A stretch of DNA of 8,122 nucleotides from an uncultured Lachnospiraceae bacterium. GTDB taxonomy: Bacteria > Bacillota > Clostridia > Lachnospirales > Lachnospiraceae. The notes below the pieces were generated by a model. That model saw only the letters and a list, made by a program, of their open reading frames with translations, ran no database searches and was not told the DNA's origin. The stretch covers positions 21,304-29,425 of the forward strand of contig CAJUHG010000036.1 in assembly GCA_910586005.1 (NCBI GenBank), given 5' to 3'. Made by a program: the position numbers and the translations under genes. This document shows, in pieces, positions 1 to 5,971 of the stretch (position 1 is the stretch's first letter; each line of letters begins with the position of its first letter).

Positions 1-237
1 GGTGGTAATTCCTCTGGATAAACTTCCTCTGTTTCTTGCTCTTCTATGGAAAACACCTCTTCTGGTGGTAATTCCTCTGGATAAACTTCCTCTGTTTCTT
101 GCTCTTCCATATAAAACATCTCTTCTGGTGGTAATTCCTCTGGATAAACTTCCTCTGTTTCTTGCTCTTCTATGGAAAACACCTCTTCTGGTGGTAATTC
201 CTCTGGATAAACTTCCTCTGTTTCTTGCTCTTCTATA
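1..237 (-). repeat. 63-base in-frame tandem repeats (21-residue acidic unit)
   Basis: Three full 63-base copies (1-63, 64-126, 127-189) are followed by a fourth that matches for about 47 bases from 190 and then diverges. On the minus strand the unit encodes EEQETEEVYPEELPPEEVFSI. Copies 1 and 3 are identical. Copy 2 differs at four bases, and all of the differences change amino acids (V to M, S to Y, I to M). The near identity, including silent positions, points to recent expansion by slippage or recombination. The array reaches the window edge, so the true copy number is unknown. Confidence 0.97.
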
Positions 238-1493
238 GTAAAAGGTATTTCTTCCTCTTTTTGAAGATAACACTCTGCTAACAATTCCTGTGGTGTAATC
301 CCCGCATTTAATTTAGGAATTATCTCATTTAATCTTACCATCAGTTCTTGTGCTTCTTGTAGTGCTCTTGCCTTAGCAGATTGTAGCTTTCTTTCTTGTG
401 CAACTGCCATTGCTGTTTCTGCTACAAATTTTGTTCTTTCCCATTCTGCTAAAACATCTTCTATTTCCATCTGGTCATTTACTTGTGGTTCATACAAATC
501 CCCTTCTGGAACAGACGACTGCACTTGTCCATCCCAATCTTCTTCTAACATTTCTTTAAACTCTGTTTTTAAAGAACCATCAATCTCTTCATCTGTCTCA
601 ATATGTCCATAAGGTTCTTCTGTTATCGCTTCTTCCTGAGATATCTGCAAATATGGAATATCTTCTACGATTCTTTTAATATTATCCATTGTATCAGAAA
701 CAATTTCCTTTGTATTTGCATTTAATATCTGTTGCATATTTTTTTCTAATTCTTCTTGTAAATTTATAGTATTAAGTTGCCCCGAATTTGAAGATATATT
801 TTTTATTTGTACATTTTCATGAATAATTTCTTCTGATGCTGTTATATCTTCTGGATAAACTTCCTCTATCTCTTCCTGATATCTCTTAAATCGCCTATAC
901 TTTTCTTCCTGCTCTTTATTCAATGGTTGGTAAAACATTTTAAGTTCTAATGCTTTTTCTACATATTTTCCATCTCCAAACCAAAGAACTAGTTCATCAC
1001 AAACTTCTACACAACGTTCACCATTATCCATACAATGATATAAATATGCAAGTTCAAAAGCCCATTCTTCTGAATAATCTCTTTCCTTAAATTCTTCTAA
1101 AATTTCAATTTGTTTTTCTAAAGATGCTCCCTCCATCTTGGCTATTTGATAACGAAGTACATACTTTAAATTGTCATAAGGTGCTACATCCAAAAATTCT
1201 TCATAATATTCCTTTGCTTCTTCAATATCTCCCATCTTTAAAGCAACCAATGTAAGACGATAGATAATGTTTCTTCTAACAGTTGCACGATCATATGCCA
1301 TAAGGAGTATTTCATGGCTAATTTCATATTGCCTATTTCTATCATATATTTCTCCCACCATGAGTAAAACTGCAGCATTTTTTATCTTTTTCCAATTAAT
1401 GGTATCTGCAATTTCTGCTGCCATTTCATATTCCTTTTCCTCTACTAGATTTTTCATTTGTTCCAGTTTAAGTTTATATTCATACTTATCCAA
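1..1493 (-). CDS. TPR-like protein with acidic tandem-repeat tail, 3' end outside the window
   Basis: This frame is open for 497 codons and leaves the left edge without a stop. The start chosen is TTG at 1493-1491, giving MDKYEYKLKLEQMKN. It has AGGTGA at 1499-1504 with 5 bases of spacing, and no ATG lies between the upstream in-frame stop and this codon. Residues 1 to about 195 are paired helices of TPR type, for example MGDIEEAKEYYEEFLDVAPY and FELAYLYHCMDNGERCVEVC. Residues about 205-340 are acidic, low in complexity and probably disordered. Residues about 345-405 look like a long charged helix (WERTKFVAETAMAVAQERK). From about residue 419 the protein consists of 21-residue acidic repeats up to the edge. 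No signal peptide or membrane segment is visible, so it is probably cytoplasmic. The N-terminus resembles, from memory, a TPR protein common in Lachnospiraceae. Its function is unknown and the C-terminal domain is not visible. The promoter at 1557-1586 and a leader ORF precede it. Confidence 0.85.
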   Translation of the reverse strand, partial: MDKYEYKLKLEQMKNLVEEKEYEMAAEIADTINWKKIKNAAVLLMVGEIYDRNRQYEISHEILLMAYDRATVRRNIIYRLTLVALKMGDIEEAKEYYEEFLDVAPYDNLKYVLRYQIAKMEGASLEKQIEILEEFKERDYSEEWAFELAYLYHCMDNGERCVEVCDELVLWFGDGKYVEKALELKMFYQPLNKEQEEKYRRFKRYQEEIEEVYPEDITASEEIIHENVQIKNISSNSGQLNTINLQEELEKNMQQILNANTKEIVSDTMDNIKRIVEDIPYLQISQEEAITEEPYGHIETDEEIDGSLKTEFKEMLEEDWDGQVQSSVPEGDLYEPQVNDQMEIEDVLAEWERTKFVAETAMAVAQERKLQSAKARALQEAQELMVRLNEIIPKLNAGITPQELLAECYLQKEEEIPFTIEEQETEEVYPEELPPEEVFSIEEQETEEVYPEELPPEEMFYMEEQETEEVYPEELPPEEVFSIEEQETEEVYPEELP

Positions 1494-1498
1494 CCGTC

Positions 1499-1504
1499 TC
1501 ACCT
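1499..1504 (-). promoter_or_regulatory. Ribosome binding site that sets the TTG start of the TPR-like gene
   Basis: AGGTGA lies 5 bases before the TTG at 1493. It decides the start, because the competing ATG at 1525 is in another frame and meets a stop after four codons. Confidence 0.7.
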
Positions 1505-1510
1505 CAGAAT

Positions 1511-1525
1511 CTATGTTAAAGGCAT
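1511..1525 (-). promoter_or_regulatory. Four-codon leader ORF (MPLT, stop) before the TPR-like gene
   Basis: ATG CCT TTA ACA TAG is preceded by AGGGGGA (1531-1537) with 5 bases of spacing, which is a stronger start signal than that of the main gene. The stop ends 17 bases before the TTG start of the TPR-like gene. A ribosome initiating here would terminate just before the second Shine-Dalgarno at 1499-1504 and could re-initiate or affect mRNA stability. The sequence shows the signals directly; use as a real leader is inference. The alternative is that AGGGGGA acts only as a standby site. Confidence 0.4.
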
Positions 1526-1556
1526 AAAGCTCCCCCTATTTTAGCCTTCGTTTTAC

Positions 1557-1586
1557 AGTCTACCATACTTCCACAGTAAATGTCAA
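1557..1586 (-). promoter_or_regulatory. Sigma-A-type promoter of the TPR-like gene
   Basis: The -35 is TTGACA (1581-1586), the spacer is 18 bases and the -10 is TAGACT (1557-1562), with an extended -10 TGG just before it. Transcription would start near 1550, giving a leader of about 57 bases that includes the four-codon ORF. Confidence 0.72.
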
Positions 1587-1637
1587 AATGTATCATATAA
1601 TTCTTTTCTATATCCACTTACTATTTCATTTTTTGTC

Positions 1638-1674
1638 AAAAAGGCCCTGCTGCAAATACAACAGAACCTTTTTT
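1638..1674 (-). terminator. Rho-independent terminator, minus strand, after the AI-2E-family gene
   Basis: Two ten-base arms (1643-1652 and 1659-1668) surround a six-base loop and are flanked by A and T runs. Read on the minus strand all ten pairs form, three of them G-U, followed by five U (1642-1638). Read on the plus strand the same three positions become C-A mismatches. The structure therefore belongs to minus-strand transcripts. It lies about 230 bases beyond the stop of the AI-2E-family gene and upstream of the TPR-like promoter, separating the two units. Confidence 0.8.
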
Positions 1675-1798
1675 CTTTCATAGGAAAGACATTATCAAGA
1701 CACTAGGAACTAAAATAGGCTTGAGCACTCTGTTCTTCTATAGGAAAGACATTGTTACTATGAAATGTTACATATATCTCTTTCCTATGAAAGAAAAA
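1670..1798. repeat. 129-base segment bounded by perfect 20-base inverted repeats
   Basis: The left arm (1670-1689) reads TTTTTCTTTCATAGGAAAGA, and the right arm (1779-1798) is its exact reverse complement. Each arm contains a small palindrome, CTTTC-ATAG-GAAAG on the left. A third, direct copy of the core, TAGGAAAGACATT, occurs at 1741-1753 and matches 1681-1693, exactly 60 bases away. The left arm overlaps the T-run of the terminator. The layout resembles a small palindromic unit pair or a MITE remnant, but no target duplication or transposase was seen. It could instead be a 3' UTR structure of the AI-2E-family transcript. Confidence 0.6.
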
Positions 1799-1907
1799 TA
1801 ATATGCGCACTCGCACAAAAGGAACATATTTTCCCAATTGTACTTGGTGCGCAAATTTGTCAAATTACTTTTATGATTTATATACCTACAAGGCACTTAC
1901 CTACTAA
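1799..1907. other. 3' flank of the AI-2E-family gene with a short inverted repeat
   Basis: No credible gene was found here. The only structure is TGCGCAC (1804-1810) paired with GTGCGCA (1847-1853) across 36 bases, a GC-rich patch in AT-rich surroundings. It lacks a following U-run and is not a convincing terminator. It may help fold the long 3' UTR. Confidence 0.4.
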
Positions 1908-3233
1908 TTATGGTTTCTTTTCTTCTTTCTGTTGTTCCTTAGATTTTTCTTCAAGATTTTCTTCTTCCCAACAAACTAATACATTGGTTGTCAAATCCAA
2001 TTTTTCAGCTTTAATATAACTTTGTGTATCCTTTGGCAATTGCTTCCTCGTCAAGATATAATCTAAAATGTTGCGAATAATATAAAAAATTACCGCAAAT
2101 ACTGGAACCCCAATAATCATACCAGGAATGCCAAAAATACCTCCCCCCGTTAGAATAGCAAACACTACCCAAAAAGAAGATAATCCTGTGGAATCTCCTA
2201 AAATCTTTGGTCCAATAATATTTCCATCAATCTGTTGAAGTACTAAGATAAAAATAATAAAATATATTCCTTTCACAGGATTAGCTAACATAATTAAAAT
2301 AGCACTTGGAATTGCTCCCAAATAGGGACCAAAGAAAGGTATCACATTGGTTACCCCAACAATTACACTAACTAACACTGTATATGGCATCTTCATTAAA
2401 TATAAACAAATAAAACAAAGTATTCCTATAATTAATGAATCTAAAATTTTACCAGAAATAAAACCACCAAAAATTTCATTACTTTTATGAACCGTATGAA
2501 TAATTACATTTGCTTTTTTCCCTGGCAATAATGCATATAAAATTTTTTTACTTTGACCAATAAAGGTTTCTTTACTTACCAATACATAGATAGAAATAAT
2601 AATTCCAATGATTACATTAAATAGCAATTTTACTGCTATGATAACACCTGAAGTTACTCCTGCCAAAATATTTTTAGTTTGAGGCAAAAATTCTGTTTTT
2701 GCCCAATTTTCAAAAAACTCTGTTCCATTGGTAAGAATCATTTCCAAATATCCAGAAATTTCACTGTCTGAACTAATATAATCACTTATCCAATCCATAA
2801 AATCACTGACTTGTTTTGGTAATGTACCAATCATCCCATTAATACTCCGATATAATTCTGGTATTACCATTTGTAATAAAATACCTATAACCACTGCTAC
2901 AAAGCTAAGTGCCCCTATTACGCTCAGTACTCGAACCACTTTCTTTGCCTTCCTTTTATTCTTTATTTTCTGCTTAAAAAAAGGCAATAAATGGCGCTCT
3001 TCAAAATTTACAATGGGAGTTACTAGGTAAGCAAGTATCAATCCTATACTGATAGGCTGCAAAATAACCATCAACTTATCTACAAGCTGGGTAACTCCAT
3101 GATAACGATATAAAAGGAAAAAAAATGATATCCCCAGCACAATCACCAATAAAGCAATTAATCCTATTGCTAAATAAGGTTTTATATTCCAATATGTTTT
3201 TTTATTTGCATGTTTTTTCTCTTGCTCTTCCAA
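1908..3233 (-). CDS. AI-2E/PerM (UPF0118) family membrane protein
   Basis: This 441-residue polytopic inner-membrane protein begins with a short basic cytoplasmic segment. Hydrophobic segments lie at roughly 20-42, 54-74, 103-124, 190-219, 258-281, 283-300, 305-335 and 352-388. A soluble stretch (about 125-185) sits between the third and fourth, as is usual in this family. The conserved C-terminal family region is clear: NVIPFFGPYLGAIPS (296-310), then DGNIIGPKILGDSTGL (336-351) and GGGIFGIPGMIIGVP (363-377). The tail (about 410-441) is highly charged. Despite the family name, members include proteins implicated in ion antiport as well as AI-2 export, and the sequence does not show which. The start is TTG at 3233 with a weak GGGA 8 bases upstream; an in-frame stop lies shortly before it and no ATG is available. 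The gene stands alone, with a promoter candidate at 3328-3357 and a terminator at 1638-1674. Confidence 0.92.
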   Translation of the reverse strand: MEEQEKKHANKKTYWNIKPYLAIGLIALLVIVLGISFFFLLYRYHGVTQLVDKLMVILQPISIGLILAYLVTPIVNFEERHLLPFFKQKIKNKRKAKKVVRVLSVIGALSFVAVVIGILLQMVIPELYRSINGMIGTLPKQVSDFMDWISDYISSDSEISGYLEMILTNGTEFFENWAKTEFLPQTKNILAGVTSGVIIAVKLLFNVIIGIIISIYVLVSKETFIGQSKKILYALLPGKKANVIIHTVHKSNEIFGGFISGKILDSLIIGILCFICLYLMKMPYTVLVSVIVGVTNVIPFFGPYLGAIPSAILIMLANPVKGIYFIIFILVLQQIDGNIIGPKILGDSTGLSSFWVVFAILTGGGIFGIPGMIIGVPVFAVIFYIIRNILDYILTRKQLPKDTQSYIKAEKLDLTTNVLVCWEEENLEEKSKEQQKEEKKP

Positions 3234-3532
3234 AATAAATGTCCCGTTACTGAAAATTTATAAAAACTTATAAACTTTTATGTTTCATTTCTACTTCTAT
3301 ATATCTATTTATATAGATTCACAGATTCTTATACACTCCATAAGCATAAATTCGCAACTAACATATCAGTATCAATTTTAAAGAATTATACTACAGATTG
3401 CTTTAAAACTTCTTTTTATAAGATTACTTGTTTTACAGTAACTCGCTCCTTTCTTATTTTTCTTATCTCTTCTTATTCTTGCTTGAAGTATGGATGAAGT
3501 TCCCTACCTTAGGCTATTTTTATATATTTTCT
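3234..3532. other. AT-rich intergenic region between the hydratase and AI-2E-family genes
   Basis: No ORF with a plausible start and ribosome site was found on either strand. The region contains the weak promoter at 3328-3357 and an isolated TATAAT (3385-3390, minus strand) without a fitting -35. It also contains an AT-only dyad CTATAT...ATATAG near 3296-3316. No clear terminator follows the hydratase stop, so some read-through into the AI-2E-family gene is possible. Confidence 0.5.
3328..3357 (-). promoter_or_regulatory. Candidate promoter of the AI-2E-family gene
   Basis: TTGCGA (3352-3357), an 18-base spacer and TATAAG (3328-3333) match the sigma-A consensus moderately. The predicted start near 3321 gives a leader of about 88 bases. 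In DNA this AT-rich, such matches also occur by chance. Confidence 0.4.
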
Positions 3533-5851
3533 TTATTTTTCATTAGAAGCCTTATAATAATTAATTAAACATCCCTTTAAAATAATAGTACGTTCATCTT
3601 CTGTTAATTCACCCATTCCTAAAGTAAATTCTTGCAATGTTCCATTTTTCACTACATAAGCTGGAATCTGATTTTTTCTTTCCTCCACTGCCAAACGAAT
3701 GTCTGGAACAAAAATATAATCTCCATTCACAAAAGGCAATTCTCCTTCTGGAATTAAAAATGGAAGCATTCCCCAATTGATTAAATTAGAACGATAACGT
3801 TTGGTTGCATATTCATTTGCTATATTGGCCCATCCACCTAAAACCTTCTGGCAGGATGCTGCCTGTTCTCTCGCCGAACCATCCCCAGGTTTTACCGCAA
3901 AAATAGTACTGCCAAATCCTAACATTTTGGCCTCTGTATTTTCTGCAAATATCTTATCAGGAAAAGCACTATTTATGGCTGCCATAATAGACTTCAATTC
4001 CTCCACTGCATCAAGTGGACATGTTCCCTCTTCCACTGCCTTCTGTGCTTTTTGAATTTCTTTGGCACGCCCTACATACGCTGGATCTTTTCTAGACAAT
4101 GTAAATTCAGCTAATCCCAAAGGATTAGAACGATAAGAGGAAGTTTCTCCAGAAGGTATCAATTCATCTGTAGTTGTTACTGGGTCATGAATTTCTGACA
4201 CAACTTTTAATACCATATTTTGTGGAAGTTCACTCATAGAAGGCCAATCCTTGATATTAGGACCAAACTTAATTTCTTGTGTAGAATCTGCCACACCTTT
4301 ACTGTCAAATACTCGATTTGCATAAATTTGACTATCAAAATGATATTTGGGATTACTATAATTTACTTCCATTTCTGTTGCTGGAGTAAGATATCCTTTA
4401 TTCGCCGCAGTAGCTGCAATAGAACGAGCATCCATCAATGCTACAGAAGCAATTTGTCCACTTTGCAATTTACTTCCCTCACGATTTGGGAAGTTTCTTG
4501 TAGAATGACGGATAGAAAAACCATTATTACTTGGAGTATCTCCAGCACCAAAACATGGACCACAAAATGCTGTTTTTAAAATCGCCCCTGTTGCCATCAA
4601 AGAAGCTGCTGCACCATTCTTCACTAATTCCATATAAATTGGCATACTTGCTGGATACACGCTCAAAGTAAATTCATCAGAGCCAATACTTGCGCCTTTT
4701 AATATATCTGCTGCATCGCAAATATTTTCAAATCCACCACCTGCACAACCTGCAATAATTCCCTGATCTACATACAGTTTTCCATTTCTAACTTTATCTT
4801 TCAATGTAAACTCTACTGCACCATCCAGACTTACCAAAGCCTTCTTTTCACAATCCTCTAATATATCCATTAAATTTGCATTTAATTCCTCAATTGTATA
4901 AGTATTACTTGGATGGAAAGGCATAGCAATCATAGGCTTTATTTTACTTAAATCAACTTCAATCATTCCATCATAATATGCTATTTGTCCAGGATTTAAC
5001 TCTTTGTATTCTTCTGTTCTTTCATGAATCTCATAAAATTCTCTAATAATATCATCTGTTCTCCAGATAGATGATAAACAAGTAGTTTCTGTTGTCATAA
5101 CATCAATACCAATTCTAACATCTGCACTTAAAGAAGAAACACCAGGTCCTACAAATTCCATTACCTTATTGTTCACATAACCATTTGCAAATACCTCACC
5201 AATAATAGCTAATGCCACATCTTGGGGACCTACCCCACGCTCTAATTTTCCTGTTAAATATACACCTACTACTTTAGGCATATTAATATCATATGTCTTA
5301 TTAAGTAGTTGCTTTACCAATTCTGGTCCACCTTCTCCCATTGCCATAGTACCTAATGCACCATAACGTGTATGAGAATCTGAACCCAAAATCATCTTTC
5401 CGCCTCCTGCAAGCATTTCTCTTGCATATTGATGGATAACTGCCTGATGAGGTGGTACATAAACTCCACCATATTTCTTAGCACAAGTCAGCCCAAACAT
5501 ATGATCATCTTCATTGATGGTTCCACCTACTGCACAAAGAGAATTATGACAGTTTGTCAATACATAAGGAACTGGAAATTTTTCTAGCCCAGATGCTCTT
5601 GCTGTCTGGATAATTCCTACAAAAGTAATGTCATGAGAAGTTAATTTATCAAATTTAATTTTCAATTTTTCCATGTTATCAGAAGTATTGTGTTCTGCAA
5701 GAATTCCATATGCAATCGTATTTTTAGATGCCTCTTCTTTTGTCACTGAAATTCCTGTTTCTGCCTGAATCGCTGCTTTGGCCTGCGCATTATCTGCAAT
5801 CAATGATGTTCCATTTATCAGATAAACACCACCATCATGTAACTTTATCAT
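3533..5851 (-). CDS. Aconitase-superfamily hydratase (aconitate hydratase-like, YbhJ-type)
   Basis: This 772-residue cytoplasmic iron-sulfur enzyme probably catalyses reversible dehydration/hydration of a citrate-like acid. Family motifs appear in order: GSDSHTRYGALG (156-167, DSHT active-site motif), GCAGGG (368-373), AFCGPCFGAGD (428-438) and HSTRNFPNREG (449-459). The C-terminal swivel domain carries GDGSAREQ (656-663) and KRYRSNLINWG (684-694). C369, C430 and C433 are the expected [4Fe-4S] ligands, and S659 and R661 align by motif with the catalytic Ser-Arg of aconitase. The first cysteine sits in CAGGG instead of the usual CTNSS, which marks the less-studied 'hydratase' branch and leaves the substrate open. 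The start is firm: AGGAGG precedes the ATG by 7 bases. No citrate synthase or isocitrate dehydrogenase is adjacent, so a TCA role cannot be read from context. It has its own promoter at 5919-5947. Confidence 0.9.
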   Translation of the reverse strand: MIKLHDGGVYLINGTSLIADNAQAKAAIQAETGISVTKEEASKNTIAYGILAEHNTSDNMEKLKIKFDKLTSHDITFVGIIQTARASGLEKFPVPYVLTNCHNSLCAVGGTINEDDHMFGLTCAKKYGGVYVPPHQAVIHQYAREMLAGGGKMILGSDSHTRYGALGTMAMGEGGPELVKQLLNKTYDINMPKVVGVYLTGKLERGVGPQDVALAIIGEVFANGYVNNKVMEFVGPGVSSLSADVRIGIDVMTTETTCLSSIWRTDDIIREFYEIHERTEEYKELNPGQIAYYDGMIEVDLSKIKPMIAMPFHPSNTYTIEELNANLMDILEDCEKKALVSLDGAVEFTLKDKVRNGKLYVDQGIIAGCAGGGFENICDAADILKGASIGSDEFTLSVYPASMPIYMELVKNGAAASLMATGAILKTAFCGPCFGAGDTPSNNGFSIRHSTRNFPNREGSKLQSGQIASVALMDARSIAATAANKGYLTPATEMEVNYSNPKYHFDSQIYANRVFDSKGVADSTQEIKFGPNIKDWPSMSELPQNMVLKVVSEIHDPVTTTDELIPSGETSSYRSNPLGLAEFTLSRKDPAYVGRAKEIQKAQKAVEEGTCPLDAVEELKSIMAAINSAFPDKIFAENTEAKMLGFGSTIFAVKPGDGSAREQAASCQKVLGGWANIANEYATKRYRSNLINWGMLPFLIPEGELPFVNGDYIFVPDIRLAVEERKNQIPAYVVKNGTLQEFTLGMGELTEDERTIILKGCLINYYKASNEK

Positions 5852-5856
5852 ATTTT

Positions 5857-5864
5857 GTCCTCCT
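5857..5864 (-). promoter_or_regulatory. Strong ribosome binding site of the hydratase gene
   Basis: AGGAGGAC lies just before the ATG at 5851-5849, with 7 bases after AGGAGG. This is the best Shine-Dalgarno of the four genes and suggests high translation. Confidence 0.85.
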
Positions 5865-5918
5865 ATATTTCCAAAAATATAAAATATTAATCTTTTATCA
5901 TATATTACTTATTATGGT

Positions 5919-5947
5919 ATTATACGGGTCTGACTAAAGAATTGCAA
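5919..5947 (-). promoter_or_regulatory. Sigma-A-type promoter of the hydratase gene
   Basis: TTGCAA (5942-5947), a 17-base spacer and a perfect TATAAT (5919-5924) lie in the gap after the kinase stop. The predicted start near 5912 gives a leader of about 60 bases. A separate TTGACC a few bases upstream is too far from the -10 (24 bases) to be its partner. Confidence 0.75.
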
Positions 5948-5952
5948 GGGTC

Positions 5953-5968
5953 AATAGAATATTCCATT
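5953..5968. promoter_or_regulatory. 16-base dyad upstream of the hydratase promoter
   Basis: AATAGAATATTCCATT is a near-perfect palindrome with a GAATATTC core, lying directly upstream of the -35. Its position would suit an activator or other regulator site. No regulator can be named from sequence, and short AT-rich dyads arise by chance. Confidence 0.3.
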
Positions 5969-5971
5969 TAA

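Noticed and set aside
1..237. CRISPR array
   Set aside because: The copies abut with no unique spacers and translate in frame as part of a larger protein.
2..238. Plus-strand open frame made of a repeated hydrophobic unit (IPLDKLPLFLALL)
   Set aside because: It is the antisense image of the 63-base repeats. A 63-base period keeps all frames free of stops. The minus frame continues into a long TPR-like protein with a promoter, whereas the plus frame ends where the repeats end.
1491..1525. ATG at 1525 as the true start of the TPR-like gene with a frameshift
   Set aside because: That frame meets TAG after four codons. The TTG at 1493 has its own Shine-Dalgarno at good spacing and begins the expected MDKYEYK N-terminus, so no frameshift is needed.
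1765..2019. Plus-strand open frame overlapping the 3' end of the AI-2E-family gene
   Set aside because: It spans the inverted-repeat region and the end of a real gene, with no convincing ribosome site and no recognisable protein features.
3385..3390. TATAAT on the minus strand as the main AI-2E-family promoter
   Set aside because: No acceptable -35 lies 16-18 bases upstream. A better paired candidate lies closer to the gene at 3328-3357.
3428..3446. Hairpin TTACTTGT...ACAGTAA as a terminator for the hydratase gene
   Set aside because: The stem is short, bulged and AT-rich, and it lacks a U-run on the minus strand.
4220..4579. 119-codon plus-strand open frame inside the hydratase gene
   Set aside because: It lies antisense to strongly conserved aconitase motifs and has no ribosome site or recognisable domain.
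5885..5930. CcpC-type ATAA-N7-TTAT operator at the hydratase promoter
   Set aside because: Only direct or imperfect TTAT/ATAA pieces occur, none with the required inverted spacing.
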